Source of the DNA: Gimesia chilikensis
GTDB lineage: Bacteria; Planctomycetota; Planctomycetia; Planctomycetales; Planctomycetaceae
Length of the DNA stretch: 64,000 nucleotides
Direction of reading: 5' to 3'
NCBI RefSeq assembly: GCF_007744075.1
Contig: NZ_CP036266.1
Span: forward strand, 3,023,748-3,087,747
This document shows positions 26,001 to 34,600 of this stretch, in pieces. The position numbers and the translations under genes are program-made. Position 1 is the stretch's first letter, and each line of letters opens with the position of its first letter. The notes beneath the pieces were generated by a model. The model was given only the letters and a program-made list of their open reading frames with translations. It was not told where the DNA came from and ran no database searches.

Positions 26001-29000
26001 GCCGGGCCCGATTCCCATCCCGTTAGGATTACGGAAGCCGGAAGCGATGTTGGTCAGTTGGCGACCATTGGAAGAAACCTGCATCACTCCCTTTTGGGCA
26101 TGCATGAAATAAAAGTTGCCGAAAGAGTCGGTCTCCAGGCAGGTGACGTAATCATGGCCTCCGGGCGATGTGGAGTACTGATTATGAAAACATTCATAGA
26201 AGTCTGCTTCGTCATTCAGATTCTGGTCGTGCAGGATCGTAATTTGATCCCGTCCCAGCACATGAATTTTATTCTGCACAACTTTGAGTCCCAGGGGCTG
26301 AAACAGACCGGTCGCAAAGCGTTTCCACTTCAGGTTCTTCAGGTCCTGGTCGATCCCCTTCACCAGCCAGACATCGCCATGTACGGTGGCGACAGCCAGG
26401 TCTCCGTTATCCAGAAAGTCGTGACCGCTGATGAAAAAGAGGGCTCGATAAGGATTTTCGAAGGGAATAGAAATTGTATCCACGACATAGGGAGCGTCAT
26501 CCATGCTGACGACTCCTTGTGTTCTCAGGAGTTCATTCCAGCGGGACGGCCCCGGTATCAGGAGTGGCTGTAAGGAAGCCGATGTCAGACTGGGAGTGGG
26601 GAACTTTTGCTGAGTGTCCTGAGCCGTATTGATTTGATAGAAGATGTTGAAATGTTGTGTAGATTTTCGGGGCGGAATTTCAAAGACCGCAGTTTGCGTT
26701 TTTCCATTGTCGATGATTCGGGGCAGGATTTGGTCCCAACCGTCGCATCCAATGGTAAAGGGAGACTGTGGATCCTTAGAAATAAACAGCATTCTACCAT
26801 CAGGTACTGTTTTCACCTGACTGGCGTCCGCAATGTGCAGTTGCAGACTTTGGTTACCCGGACCGATTTCAAATGACCGGGTGAAACAATGGGGGCCTTG
26901 ATTCTTCAGCAGCCAGGGGGACTCAAAAACAGTTGTCTCACCGATTTGATATTCCAGCGTGACACGGTCCCGATTGACGTGCGAGCCGAGAAAACGACAG
27001 GGGTATTCTGGACTCCAGCCGGGACCCTCCTGTGTCGAAAAGTGAATCGTTCCCTCCGGAGCCGGGGCCCGGATCAGTCCGAAACGCTCCGGATATGGTT
27101 TCAGGAAGCCCCCAGTCCAGAGACCACGCAGTTTACAGTGTCTGGTATCATAACAGGCGGTCCCTGTCTGCTGTTTACCGACCCGGATTGAGAGTCCCTT
27201 CTTAACGGGACCCGAGGGGAGAGGCACAATACTGGCCAGCCAGTTACCCATGTCTGTCTGTTGCCAGCGGTTGTCCTCGGTCGCCTGGACTGGTTGTTCA
27301 AAGCCGACCGATTCTTTGCCCCAGTGATCACGGACCTCTTTTTTTTTAACTGGTTCCTTTTGAGAAACCTGGGTTCTGGTTTCCAGGGGAATGAGCTTAC
27401 CAGAGGCTTCTTCAAGTGTGTTTAAGTCTTTGCCTATCTCATCAAATGAGAACAGAATCAGCGTTTCGGCATCTGTTTTGAGAGGTTTGGGGGGCACCTG
27501 TGTGAAATCACGCGCCCCTTTGGTAATCCGTAATTCATCCAGCAGGCCGTCACTGAAGATTGACTTCTCTACCAGGCCGCCGATCCGAAGATTCCCCGAG
27601 GCCATCTCTGTTTGTTTTGGGGCAGGCAGTGAAGCTTCCAGCTCTCGTTTACCATCGACAAACAGTTGAATCCGGTCAGGTTCCAGGGTCATGGCCACGT
27701 GATGCCATTTCTGGTCACAGATGTTGATCCTGGTTTTGTATTCGCCTCCCTGCCCCGGGAGATATACACTGAAGAAACCGCTGCGGGCATAAGAATACAT
27801 CTCCCAGTGGGCCGGGTTGCTCTTCTTGCTGGAGGCGAGGAAGACATTAAATCCTGATTTCGAATTCAACTTGACCCAACAGTCAGCACTCAGATGTTTC
27901 GATTTTTGAATTGTTTCAGCGGGAATGGAGATCGAACCTGCATTGGTATTGAGTGCCTTTCCCCACTTACCTGGACCGAGCAGAGAGACCGAATTATTGC
28001 TGGCTGGTTTCTCAGGGGGACGTTTGAGCTCGTGTATGTTTCTCCCCGCTGCCCAGGCTGTCGCCCGACGCAGTATTTCGCAAGCTTCGAAGGTGTCGTA
28101 CGTTTTTTCACTGTGCCCCAGCAGTGTCTGGAAAATGCGTCCCTTACCGTAATGATAGGTCCAGGCCAGCGGCTCCCGTTTTCCGGTTACTTTAGATTTG
28201 GCCGTAATGATAGGTTCAACGGGCTCCGTGCCAGCCTGTCGAAAATAGAGTTCGTCGGTTACGGGGAAATTCTGCAGATTGTGCGTCAGCGGGTGAGAGT
28301 CATCAGTGATCAGTACTTCAAAATTTCCGAACGCATCGTGGCCGCTTTTCTGTTCCCCTTTTCCGTCATGGTTCCAGACCCGCCTGACGATTTTACGATA
28401 CTCCGGCCAGTCAGATTCCCCCGCTTTGGGCAGCGAGAAATGAAAAGCGCCGTTGGAGAAGTGAATCAGGATCAGCCCCCCTCCTTTCTGGAGGTAATTC
28501 ATAAAGGCGGTTCGCGACGCCTCACTTAATGGGGTTCCATCGTGCCAGTTGGTATAGTTTTGAATGATGACCTGGTAGTCTTGCAGAGGTTTTTGTGAGA
28601 GTTCTTCAATGTCATTTGAGACATCGACCTTGATACGCGGATCCCGCTCCAGCAGTTGTTTGATCGCAGGAGTTGTTTTTTTCCAGTTATGCCAGGTGTG
28701 TGCTTCATTGCCTGCGAACATCAACACGCGAATCGGGCGATCATCCACAAGCGCAGGTGTTGTCCCCTTGATTCCTGTGAGGGCCGAGGTGATTTCCGCA
28801 TGGGTATAATAGCGTGCTTCAACACCCTGGGCCGGGACTGATGCTTGCGCTGTCCAGGCAATCGCGTTGAGAATGAATTTGCGAAACGCAGCGTTCTGCC
28901 AGTTATCATAAAAGTGGCCGCAGGTGGTCCCGAAACCACGTCCTCCATTTTCACGTTCTTTTGCCCAGGCGACGACATTCCCCTGCTCTGTTCTGCCTTG

Positions 29001-29675
29001 CAGGGCAGGAACTTCCAACAGCGGTGTCAGTCGCGGGTCATTCTGCTGAAAACGGAGATTGAAGTAAAACTCCTCGCGCATTTCAAACGGTTTGACTCCA
29101 CGACAGACTGGATGATCTGCATGAGAAAGCACGACGGGGGCTTGCAAGGTTTTAATGGCAGAATACCATTTACGGACCCCGTTCTCCTCCCAGTCAAAAT
29201 AGCCCCCTGACCAGTTTTGGATCTGTTTTGAGTACTGGTCCGGTGCGAATGTAGAGAAATGAAAGGTCAGAAAGCCACAACCTCGGTCGATCTGCCTCTG
29301 AATCTGCTGCAGGTGCTCCTGGTTTGCAAAGTGAGGAGCTTCGGTAAATTTCTCACCGTCCCGGCCATCGGAAATGACCATGATGGTGTCTGCGTCATTC
29401 AGAGTGGCGGGATTTTCTGGCCAGCCATCAAGATGATACTCAACACGAACCTGATCCTGTATATTGGAATTGTCCAACATGACTTTGAGTAACTTGACCG
29501 ACCAGGGATAGTCGTGGATTCCATTTCCCACGGGACCATGGCTTTTGGGGCCGGCGATCAGGACCACTTTCTTCTTGTGAGTTTTTTCCACCAGTGACTC
29601 AGTGGCTTCGGCAATGGTCGAACTGGAAAACAGACATACGCAGAAAGTGAGAATGAGTGCTCGATAACAAGTCAC
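23025..29675 (-). CDS. Giant exported protein: two ThuA domains, LamG-like, beta-propeller and five heme-c motifs
   Basis: 2216 aa. A signal peptide (residues 1-22) is followed by two ThuA-like domains (about 36-280 and 310-550; second begins RPIRVLMFAGNEAHTWHNW). Then a LamG/concanavalin-like domain (about 580-730), a PVC-type region (about 790-1060), a beta-propeller of the membrane-bound dehydrogenase/sorbosone type (about 1060-1500, e.g. GFRNPNGMGIGPGN), and a PA14-like beta domain (about 1535-1670). The C-terminal 540 residues carry five CxxCH sites starting at Cys1685, Cys1815, Cys1913, Cys1996 and Cys2115. ThuA domains occur in trehalose-utilisation and glycan-related proteins; the propeller plus hemes suggest a periplasmic carbohydrate dehydrogenase with a built-in electron wire. 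Substrate and activity are inferred, domain limits approximate. Confidence 0.85.
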   Translation of the reverse strand: MTCYRALILTFCVCLFSSSTIAEATESLVEKTHKKKVVLIAGPKSHGPVGNGIHDYPWSVKLLKVMLDNSNIQDQVRVEYHLDGWPENPATLNDADTIMVISDGRDGEKFTEAPHFANQEHLQQIQRQIDRGCGFLTFHFSTFAPDQYSKQIQNWSGGYFDWEENGVRKWYSAIKTLQAPVVLSHADHPVCRGVKPFEMREEFYFNLRFQQNDPRLTPLLEVPALQGRTEQGNVVAWAKERENGGRGFGTTCGHFYDNWQNAAFRKFILNAIAWTAQASVPAQGVEARYYTHAEITSALTGIKGTTPALVDDRPIRVLMFAGNEAHTWHNWKKTTPAIKQLLERDPRIKVDVSNDIEELSQKPLQDYQVIIQNYTNWHDGTPLSEASRTAFMNYLQKGGGLILIHFSNGAFHFSLPKAGESDWPEYRKIVRRVWNHDGKGEQKSGHDAFGNFEVLITDDSHPLTHNLQNFPVTDELYFRQAGTEPVEPIITAKSKVTGKREPLAWTYHYGKGRIFQTLLGHSEKTYDTFEACEILRRATAWAAGRNIHELKRPPEKPASNNSVSLLGPGKWGKALNTNAGSISIPAETIQKSKHLSADCWVKLNSKSGFNVFLASSKKSNPAHWEMYSYARSGFFSVYLPGQGGEYKTRINICDQKWHHVAMTLEPDRIQLFVDGKRELEASLPAPKQTEMASGNLRIGGLVEKSIFSDGLLDELRITKGARDFTQVPPKPLKTDAETLILFSFDEIGKDLNTLEEASGKLIPLETRTQVSQKEPVKKKEVRDHWGKESVGFEQPVQATEDNRWQQTDMGNWLASIVPLPSGPVKKGLSIRVGKQQTGTACYDTRHCKLRGLWTGGFLKPYPERFGLIRAPAPEGTIHFSTQEGPGWSPEYPCRFLGSHVNRDRVTLEYQIGETTVFESPWLLKNQGPHCFTRSFEIGPGNQSLQLHIADASQVKTVPDGRMLFISKDPQSPFTIGCDGWDQILPRIIDNGKTQTAVFEIPPRKSTQHFNIFYQINTAQDTQQKFPTPSLTSASLQPLLIPGPSRWNELLRTQGVVSMDDAPYVVDTISIPFENPYRALFFISGHDFLDNGDLAVATVHGDVWLVKGIDQDLKNLKWKRFATGLFQPLGLKVVQNKIHVLGRDQITILHDQNLNDEADFYECFHNQYSTSPGGHDYVTCLETDSFGNFYFMHAQKGVMQVSSNGRQLTNIASGFRNPNGMGIGPGNIITASPQEGNWTPASNITEISPGGYYGYGGPRITTERPLGYDRPLCWIPRLQDNSSGGQVWVTSREWGPLQNQLLHLSYGQSKLMLTLREVIQGQSQGGTLTLPLIFDSGVMRGRFSPRDGQLYVSGMKGWVTNAVQDGCLQRVRYTGQPVDLPVAVKTMQNGISLSFSNVLERKTAENPDNYAIQQWNYLWSQNYGSPEYRVSAPQVEGRDEVEVLSATLLPDQRTVFLELQSVKPVMQMGISYHLTSETGTNLKQTYYHTINSVSTQKMDSDKLTRRKKMRLLTLTQRQQLKPGILWKFHQDNATSEINDDARSSRMLALSVNENEPVTPFLKPGTFSATAEGFLQVPLSGKYYFSMEGSGNCRMAINQKLVLKAEGTDLKQAPPAAVTLEKGYNRIRLNYQSPLKGGAHLRILWQGSQFATEPVPPTILTHLSDDRLLEKMRQIRAGRALFAEFKCHTCHGVNQENSTGFTFDAEQLSSAQSLSRMPELNQSPPDLDNIGNRISKRWLFHWLRNPHSLKPDTRMPHLLGPPDSKQTIQQAADLTAWFVSRATKPVRSEPGLPLNPDPPASEQLVESGAKRFEDLGCINCHHFNTDNPQADEYQRHSLALLKRKFSHSQLARFLELPHLHHPWSRMPDFRLTPIESAELSAFLIERSEGKIPSAMIPPAGSAQRGQKLYYETLGCARCHGSLKGDDQPLTLKRSVLTGQPTVNGCLSKENEIARGIPKFSLTTVEKESIQAFLHFGTESLQQRNFSEISDRWTKQLNCVACHHRDTIQSPRAMIVVDEGESGLPPEPLPSLTWAGEKLKSGWLESFLAGEIKWRPRPWLKSRMPQFPAHAHLLATGLREEHGIPSQTNSHLDSSLQEKHETLIDTGKQLTTRQALDCRQCHGIGDLQPSGDEKTRIALGINFVHIRERLTPEYYHRFVLDPPRFDISTKMPKLSADGETTKISTILNGDARQQFEAIWHYIRSLEEPSRSYSITPRPD

Positions 29676-29969
29676 GATAACTGTTCCTCTGGTTTTCTAA
29701 GCTGGCCCTGGCAATCCCATGCGGGACAAGTGCCAGAAATTATCGGGTGACGTTCATGGAACTATCCCAAATTCTACAGCGAAGTTATGGAAAAGACTTT
29801 CATTACAGGAGAAGATTATTCGTACCTCTCTGGAATTGTTTTCCTGTTTCAGCACTGACATTCCTGAAGTTCGGAATTGCGAGAGGTTTGGGGATCGTAC
29901 ATGATAGCCTTGCAAAGCTACTCTGGGCCAAATTTATCTGAATCCATATTACCATACAGGTTGAGCAGT

Positions 29970-31460
29970 ATGAAATTAAAAAGCGTCTCACTATTTATTC
30001 TGGCAATCTCCCTTTTCAGTAATCAGGTTCAGGCCGCAGAAAAACAACAGGACCCTAAACCGAATATTCTCATCATTCTCTGCGATGACCTTGGGTATGG
30101 TGATTTAGAGTGCTACGGTCACCCACACATCAAAACGCCACACTTGAACCAGTTGGCATCACAGGGAATGCGGCTAACGGACTGCTATGCCAGTGCCCCG
30201 GTCTGTTCCCCTTCCCGTGCAGGATTACTGACAGGGCGAACCCCGAATCGACTTGGGGTTTATGACTGGATTCCAGAGGGGCATCCGATGCACCTGAAAC
30301 GCGAAGAGACCACGATTGCCCAACTGCTCCAGCAGGCGGGATACGACACGGCACATGTCGGGAAGTGGCACTGTAATGGACTGTTCAATTCCAGCAAACA
30401 ACCTCAACCGGGCGATCATGGTTTCAGGCACTGGTTCAGTACCCAGAACAACGCGATTCCCACTCACGAAAATCCGGTTAATTTCGTCAGGAATGGGGAG
30501 CCTGTCGGAGAAATCGAGGGTTTTTCCTGCCAGATTGTGGTGGATGAGGGAATTCAGTGGTTAACAGAGAAGCGTGACAAACAGAAACCGTTCTTCCTGC
30601 ATGTCTGTTTTCATGAGCCACATGAACGAGTCGCATCTCCTCCCCAGTTGGTCGAACAGTATCTCAATCGAAGCATCTATGAGGATCAGGCTCAGTATTT
30701 TGCCAATGTGGCCAATATGGACGCTGCTGTGGGCCGCTTGATGAAAACATTGGACGAACAGCAACTCTCGGAGAACACATTTGTCTTCTTTACGTCTGAC
30801 AATGGTCCTGAAACATTAAATCGCTACGGCAAAGGGTCACGTCGCTCCTGGGGATCACCGGGTGTTCTTCGGGGGATGAAATTGCAAATCTATGAGGGGG
30901 GAATCCGGGTCCCTGGCATTCTCCGCTGGCCCGGTCATATCACACCTGGGCAGAAGAATACGACTCCCGTCTGCAGCGTGGATTTGCTACCTACCCTGTG
31001 CGCATTGGCTGCCGTTTCATTACCAGACGAACGGCCGCTGGATGGAGCGAATCTGCTGCCCCTGTTTTCTGGAAAACCGATTCAACGAACAACGCCTCTT
31101 TTCTGGAACTACTATCGTGCGAACAGCACTCCCCGCGTCGCGATGCGTGAAGGAGACTGGAAAGTAGTGGCCCACTGGAGTGGACCAGAGGGGATTCTGC
31201 CTTTGGGGAACAATGTGAACTCAATTTCACAACAGTTCATCAAAAATGCAAAGCTGACCAAATTCGAGATCTACAATCTGAAGCAGGATATCAGCGAGCA
31301 GCATAATCTGGCCTGGCAGGAACCGGATCGCCTGAAGGAACTGAAGCAGAAGCTGGTTGAAAAGTATGCTGCTGTTCAAAAAGAAGGTCCGGTCTGGGAT
31401 ACGTCAGACTATGAGCAAGAGCGGGAAAAACGACTGTTTCCCCAGAAAACGAAGCAGTGA
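29970..31460 (+). CDS. Exported sulfatase (formylglycine-type)
   Basis: Type I sulfatase of 496 aa from the ATG at 29970, which gives the signal peptide MKLKSVSLFILAISLF...QA; the frame is open further upstream to 29877 but that extension is polar and spoils the leader. The metal site starts with CDDLGYGD (Asp39, Asp40). The sulfatase signature C-x-P-x-R is Cys79-Ser-Pro-Ser-Arg83 (CSPSRAGLLTGR), so Cys79 should be converted to formylglycine by a maturase encoded elsewhere. Later motifs HVGKWH and FTSDNGPE complete the active site. Likely target: sulfated polysaccharides; planctomycetes carry many such genes. It is divergent from the giant ThuA protein. Confidence 0.92.
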   Translation: MKLKSVSLFILAISLFSNQVQAAEKQQDPKPNILIILCDDLGYGDLECYGHPHIKTPHLNQLASQGMRLTDCYASAPVCSPSRAGLLTGRTPNRLGVYDWIPEGHPMHLKREETTIAQLLQQAGYDTAHVGKWHCNGLFNSSKQPQPGDHGFRHWFSTQNNAIPTHENPVNFVRNGEPVGEIEGFSCQIVVDEGIQWLTEKRDKQKPFFLHVCFHEPHERVASPPQLVEQYLNRSIYEDQAQYFANVANMDAAVGRLMKTLDEQQLSENTFVFFTSDNGPETLNRYGKGSRRSWGSPGVLRGMKLQIYEGGIRVPGILRWPGHITPGQKNTTPVCSVDLLPTLCALAAVSLPDERPLDGANLLPLFSGKPIQRTTPLFWNYYRANSTPRVAMREGDWKVVAHWSGPEGILPLGNNVNSISQQFIKNAKLTKFEIYNLKQDISEQHNLAWQEPDRLKELKQKLVEKYAAVQKEGPVWDTSDYEQEREKRLFPQKTKQ

Positions 31461-31619
31461 GTTTCAGTGGTGCCCAGAGCCACTAGTGAAATTACGGGCT
31501 TTCCTGCCTGATCAGCAGGGTTTCCCTATTCTCAGCAGCCCACCTGCCTGCTACAGTGAAAGCTCTATTAAGAACAGCTCTGCTGTGTGTCTTGCCTGCT
31601 TTCGCTTTATGGAACCGAC

Positions 31620-34600
31620 ATGCAACATTTTAAATACTTCAAACGTCTGCTTTTCATCTGTCTGCTGGGGGCGGTTATTCCCGTACAGGCTCAAGTCCAA
31701 CGGCAACCAGGTTTTCAGCCACAGGTGTTTGCGCTGACGAATGCCACTGTGACGACGCGTCCTGGTACTACAATCAAGAATGCCACGGTACTGGTGCGGG
31801 ATGGATTGATCGAAGCCGTTGGAACAGATCTAACTGTACCTGGAGATGCAGAGGTCGTAGATTGTCAGGGAATGCATGTCTATCCCGGATTCATAGATGC
31901 TGCATCCGCAGAACTGCTGGACAAAGACATCAAGCATCCAAAGCCAGAAGAACGCAAAGTCGACTTCGGCCGTTATGCACTGGCAGCGACCCGCCCGGAT
32001 AATCGAAATTATCTCAGCCCCGAGTTTCTGGCGAATCGGGCTATCACATCCAGGAAAAATAATTTTTCTGACTATCAGAAAGCTGGTTTCACAGCAGTCC
32101 ATGTACTTCCACTGGGTAAGATCGCCAGTGGTCAGGGAACTCTGATCTCCACCAGTGAATTACCTGTCAGAGAAGCGACCCTGCTGGAAACGACTCTGGG
32201 TTCATTTCGTCTCTATGCACCGCATGGAGATGTATACCCGACTACGTTGATGGGGGCGGTCGCACATCTGCGTCAGTCGTTTCTGGATACACGTCACTAT
32301 GAACAGCACTGGGATATTTATCGGGACAAGGAAGCCTTCGTAAAACGTCCACCGACCGATGTTACCTATGTTGCTCTGCTGGAGACACTGCATGGTAAAC
32401 AGATCCCGGTGTTTGCAGCTGACTCGCGGGACCAGATATTACGTGCGCTCGATTTTTGCCAGGAAGTCAAAATCAAACCGGTGATCCTTGGTGCCGCGGA
32501 GGCCCACCTCTGTCTGGATCGGCTGAAAAAAGACTCACAGGGAGTTATCTGCAAACTCGACTTTGCAGATAAGCCCAAAATCAAAGAAGAGAGTAAGTCG
32601 GAGAAACTGACAACTGAATTTTCAGAACCACAGCGCGTCCAGCAGGAGAAAATCAGACTCTGGCAACAAAGGATCCAGGGGCTGACACAGCTGGCAGAAA
32701 GTGGAATCCCTGTTGCATTTACCTCAGAGAAACTGAAACAACACATTTCTGACGTTGTTCCCCAGTTGAGGGTTGCCGTGAAAGCAGGCTTCTCGGCAGA
32801 CGAAGCATTGCGCAGCCTGACGGTCGATGCAGCAAAAATTCTGGGAATTGATCAGCGACTGGGGACAATCGAAAAAGGAAAATTGGCACATCTGGTTGTG
32901 ATGTCGCACCCCTGGGAAGAGGACGATTCGAAAGTACGCTATCTGTTTGTGGATGGTCTCAAGCTTGATTTCACGGAAAAAGAGAAAGAAAAAAAACAGG
33001 AGCCGACAAAGACACCCACTGAAAAGAAAGAGCAGCCAGTCAAAGTTGATCTGGCTGGTGACTGGGGGGTCGAAATCGAGTCCGCTCAAGGCAAAGTAAT
33101 TGGTGAATTGAAGCTGGCTCAGGACCGTTCTGAACTGCGAGGCTCATTTTCCAGTGAAAAAGGGAATGGTAAAGTCACTGCAGGAAAAATAGAGAAGGAC
33201 AGGCTGACAATCACCGTTGCCATTGGTGCGGGGGAACACTCAATCGAACTTCAGTTCAATGGGACTCTGGGAGCTGAAAAACAGCCCCAGAAACTTTCCG
33301 GGAAACTGAAATCTGCTTTTGGAACAGAAACTAGTTGGAGTGCCGTTCGAAAAACGCCACAGGGTGACTCTGCTCCAGAGAATCCGATTCAACTTTCCCT
33401 TGAAGGAATGGGGGACGACGAACTGGATTTCTCTCCAACAGAATCAGAAGTACTGGTTGCTGAAAAGCCGAAACACACTTCGTCTGAGGGAGCAGACATC
33501 AGTCGGCATCAGTTTCAGACGGAACTGGAGTCAGACCGGATCAGTCGTCATCCCTCGACAGGTGGGAATTTGCTGCTCAAAAATGGTACCGTGATCACCG
33601 TCACTGGTAAGACATTCTCCAAGGCCTCCGTGCTCGTAAAGAATGGAAAAGTAGCCGCCATCGGTACTGATTTGAAAGTACCAGGGGGAACGACCGAAAT
33701 CGATGTCACTGGAATGTACGTGATGCCGGGCATCATCGACACACATAGCCATATTATGATTACCGAAGGGATCAACGAATCTTCCCAATCGATCGTGCCC
33801 GAAGTCCGCGTACGAGATGTGGTGAATACCGCTGACCCCTCCGAATATCGGGCTCTGGCCGGAGGAGTGACCACTGCCCGTCTGTTCCACGGTTCTGCAA
33901 ATGTTATTGGAGGCCAGGATGCTGTCGTCAAACTGAAGCATGGCAAGACCGCTCGTGAACATGTCCTCCATGATGCACCGCAGGGGGTGAAATTTGCATT
34001 GGGAGAAAATGTGAAATTTAGAACTTCACGTTTCCCCAACACGCGGATGGGGGTTGAAGCCACGCTGCAGCGGGCGTTTCTGGAGGCTGTTGACTACCGT
34101 CGCCAATGGCAGCAATACGAGCGTGCGAAAAAAGCAGATCCTGATATAAAGCTGGTCCCTCCCCGACGAGATCTGCGACTTGAGGCACTGGCAGATATCG
34201 TCAATCACGAAAAATTCATCCATTCCCATTGCTACCGCGCTGATGAGATTCTGATGCTGCTCCGCGTCGCTTCCAATTTGGGGGTCCGTGTCTGGTCGCT
34301 GCAGCATGTGTTGGAAGGGTATAAGATTGCACCGGAAATTCTGGCGCATGGCGCCAGTTGCAGTACGTTTTCTGACTGGTGGGCGTACAAGATTGAAGCC
34401 TTTGATGCCGTTCCGCATAACGCTGCTTTGCTTAATGAAGCCGGGATCAATACTGTAATCAAAAGTGATGACTGGGAACTGATTCGGCACCTTTACCTCG
34501 AAGCGGCTAAAACAGTGCGCTATGGAAACCTGTCCTTCGGTGATGCCCTGCAGACGATCACAATCAATCCGGCCCGTGAACTAGGCTTGGATCAGCAGAT

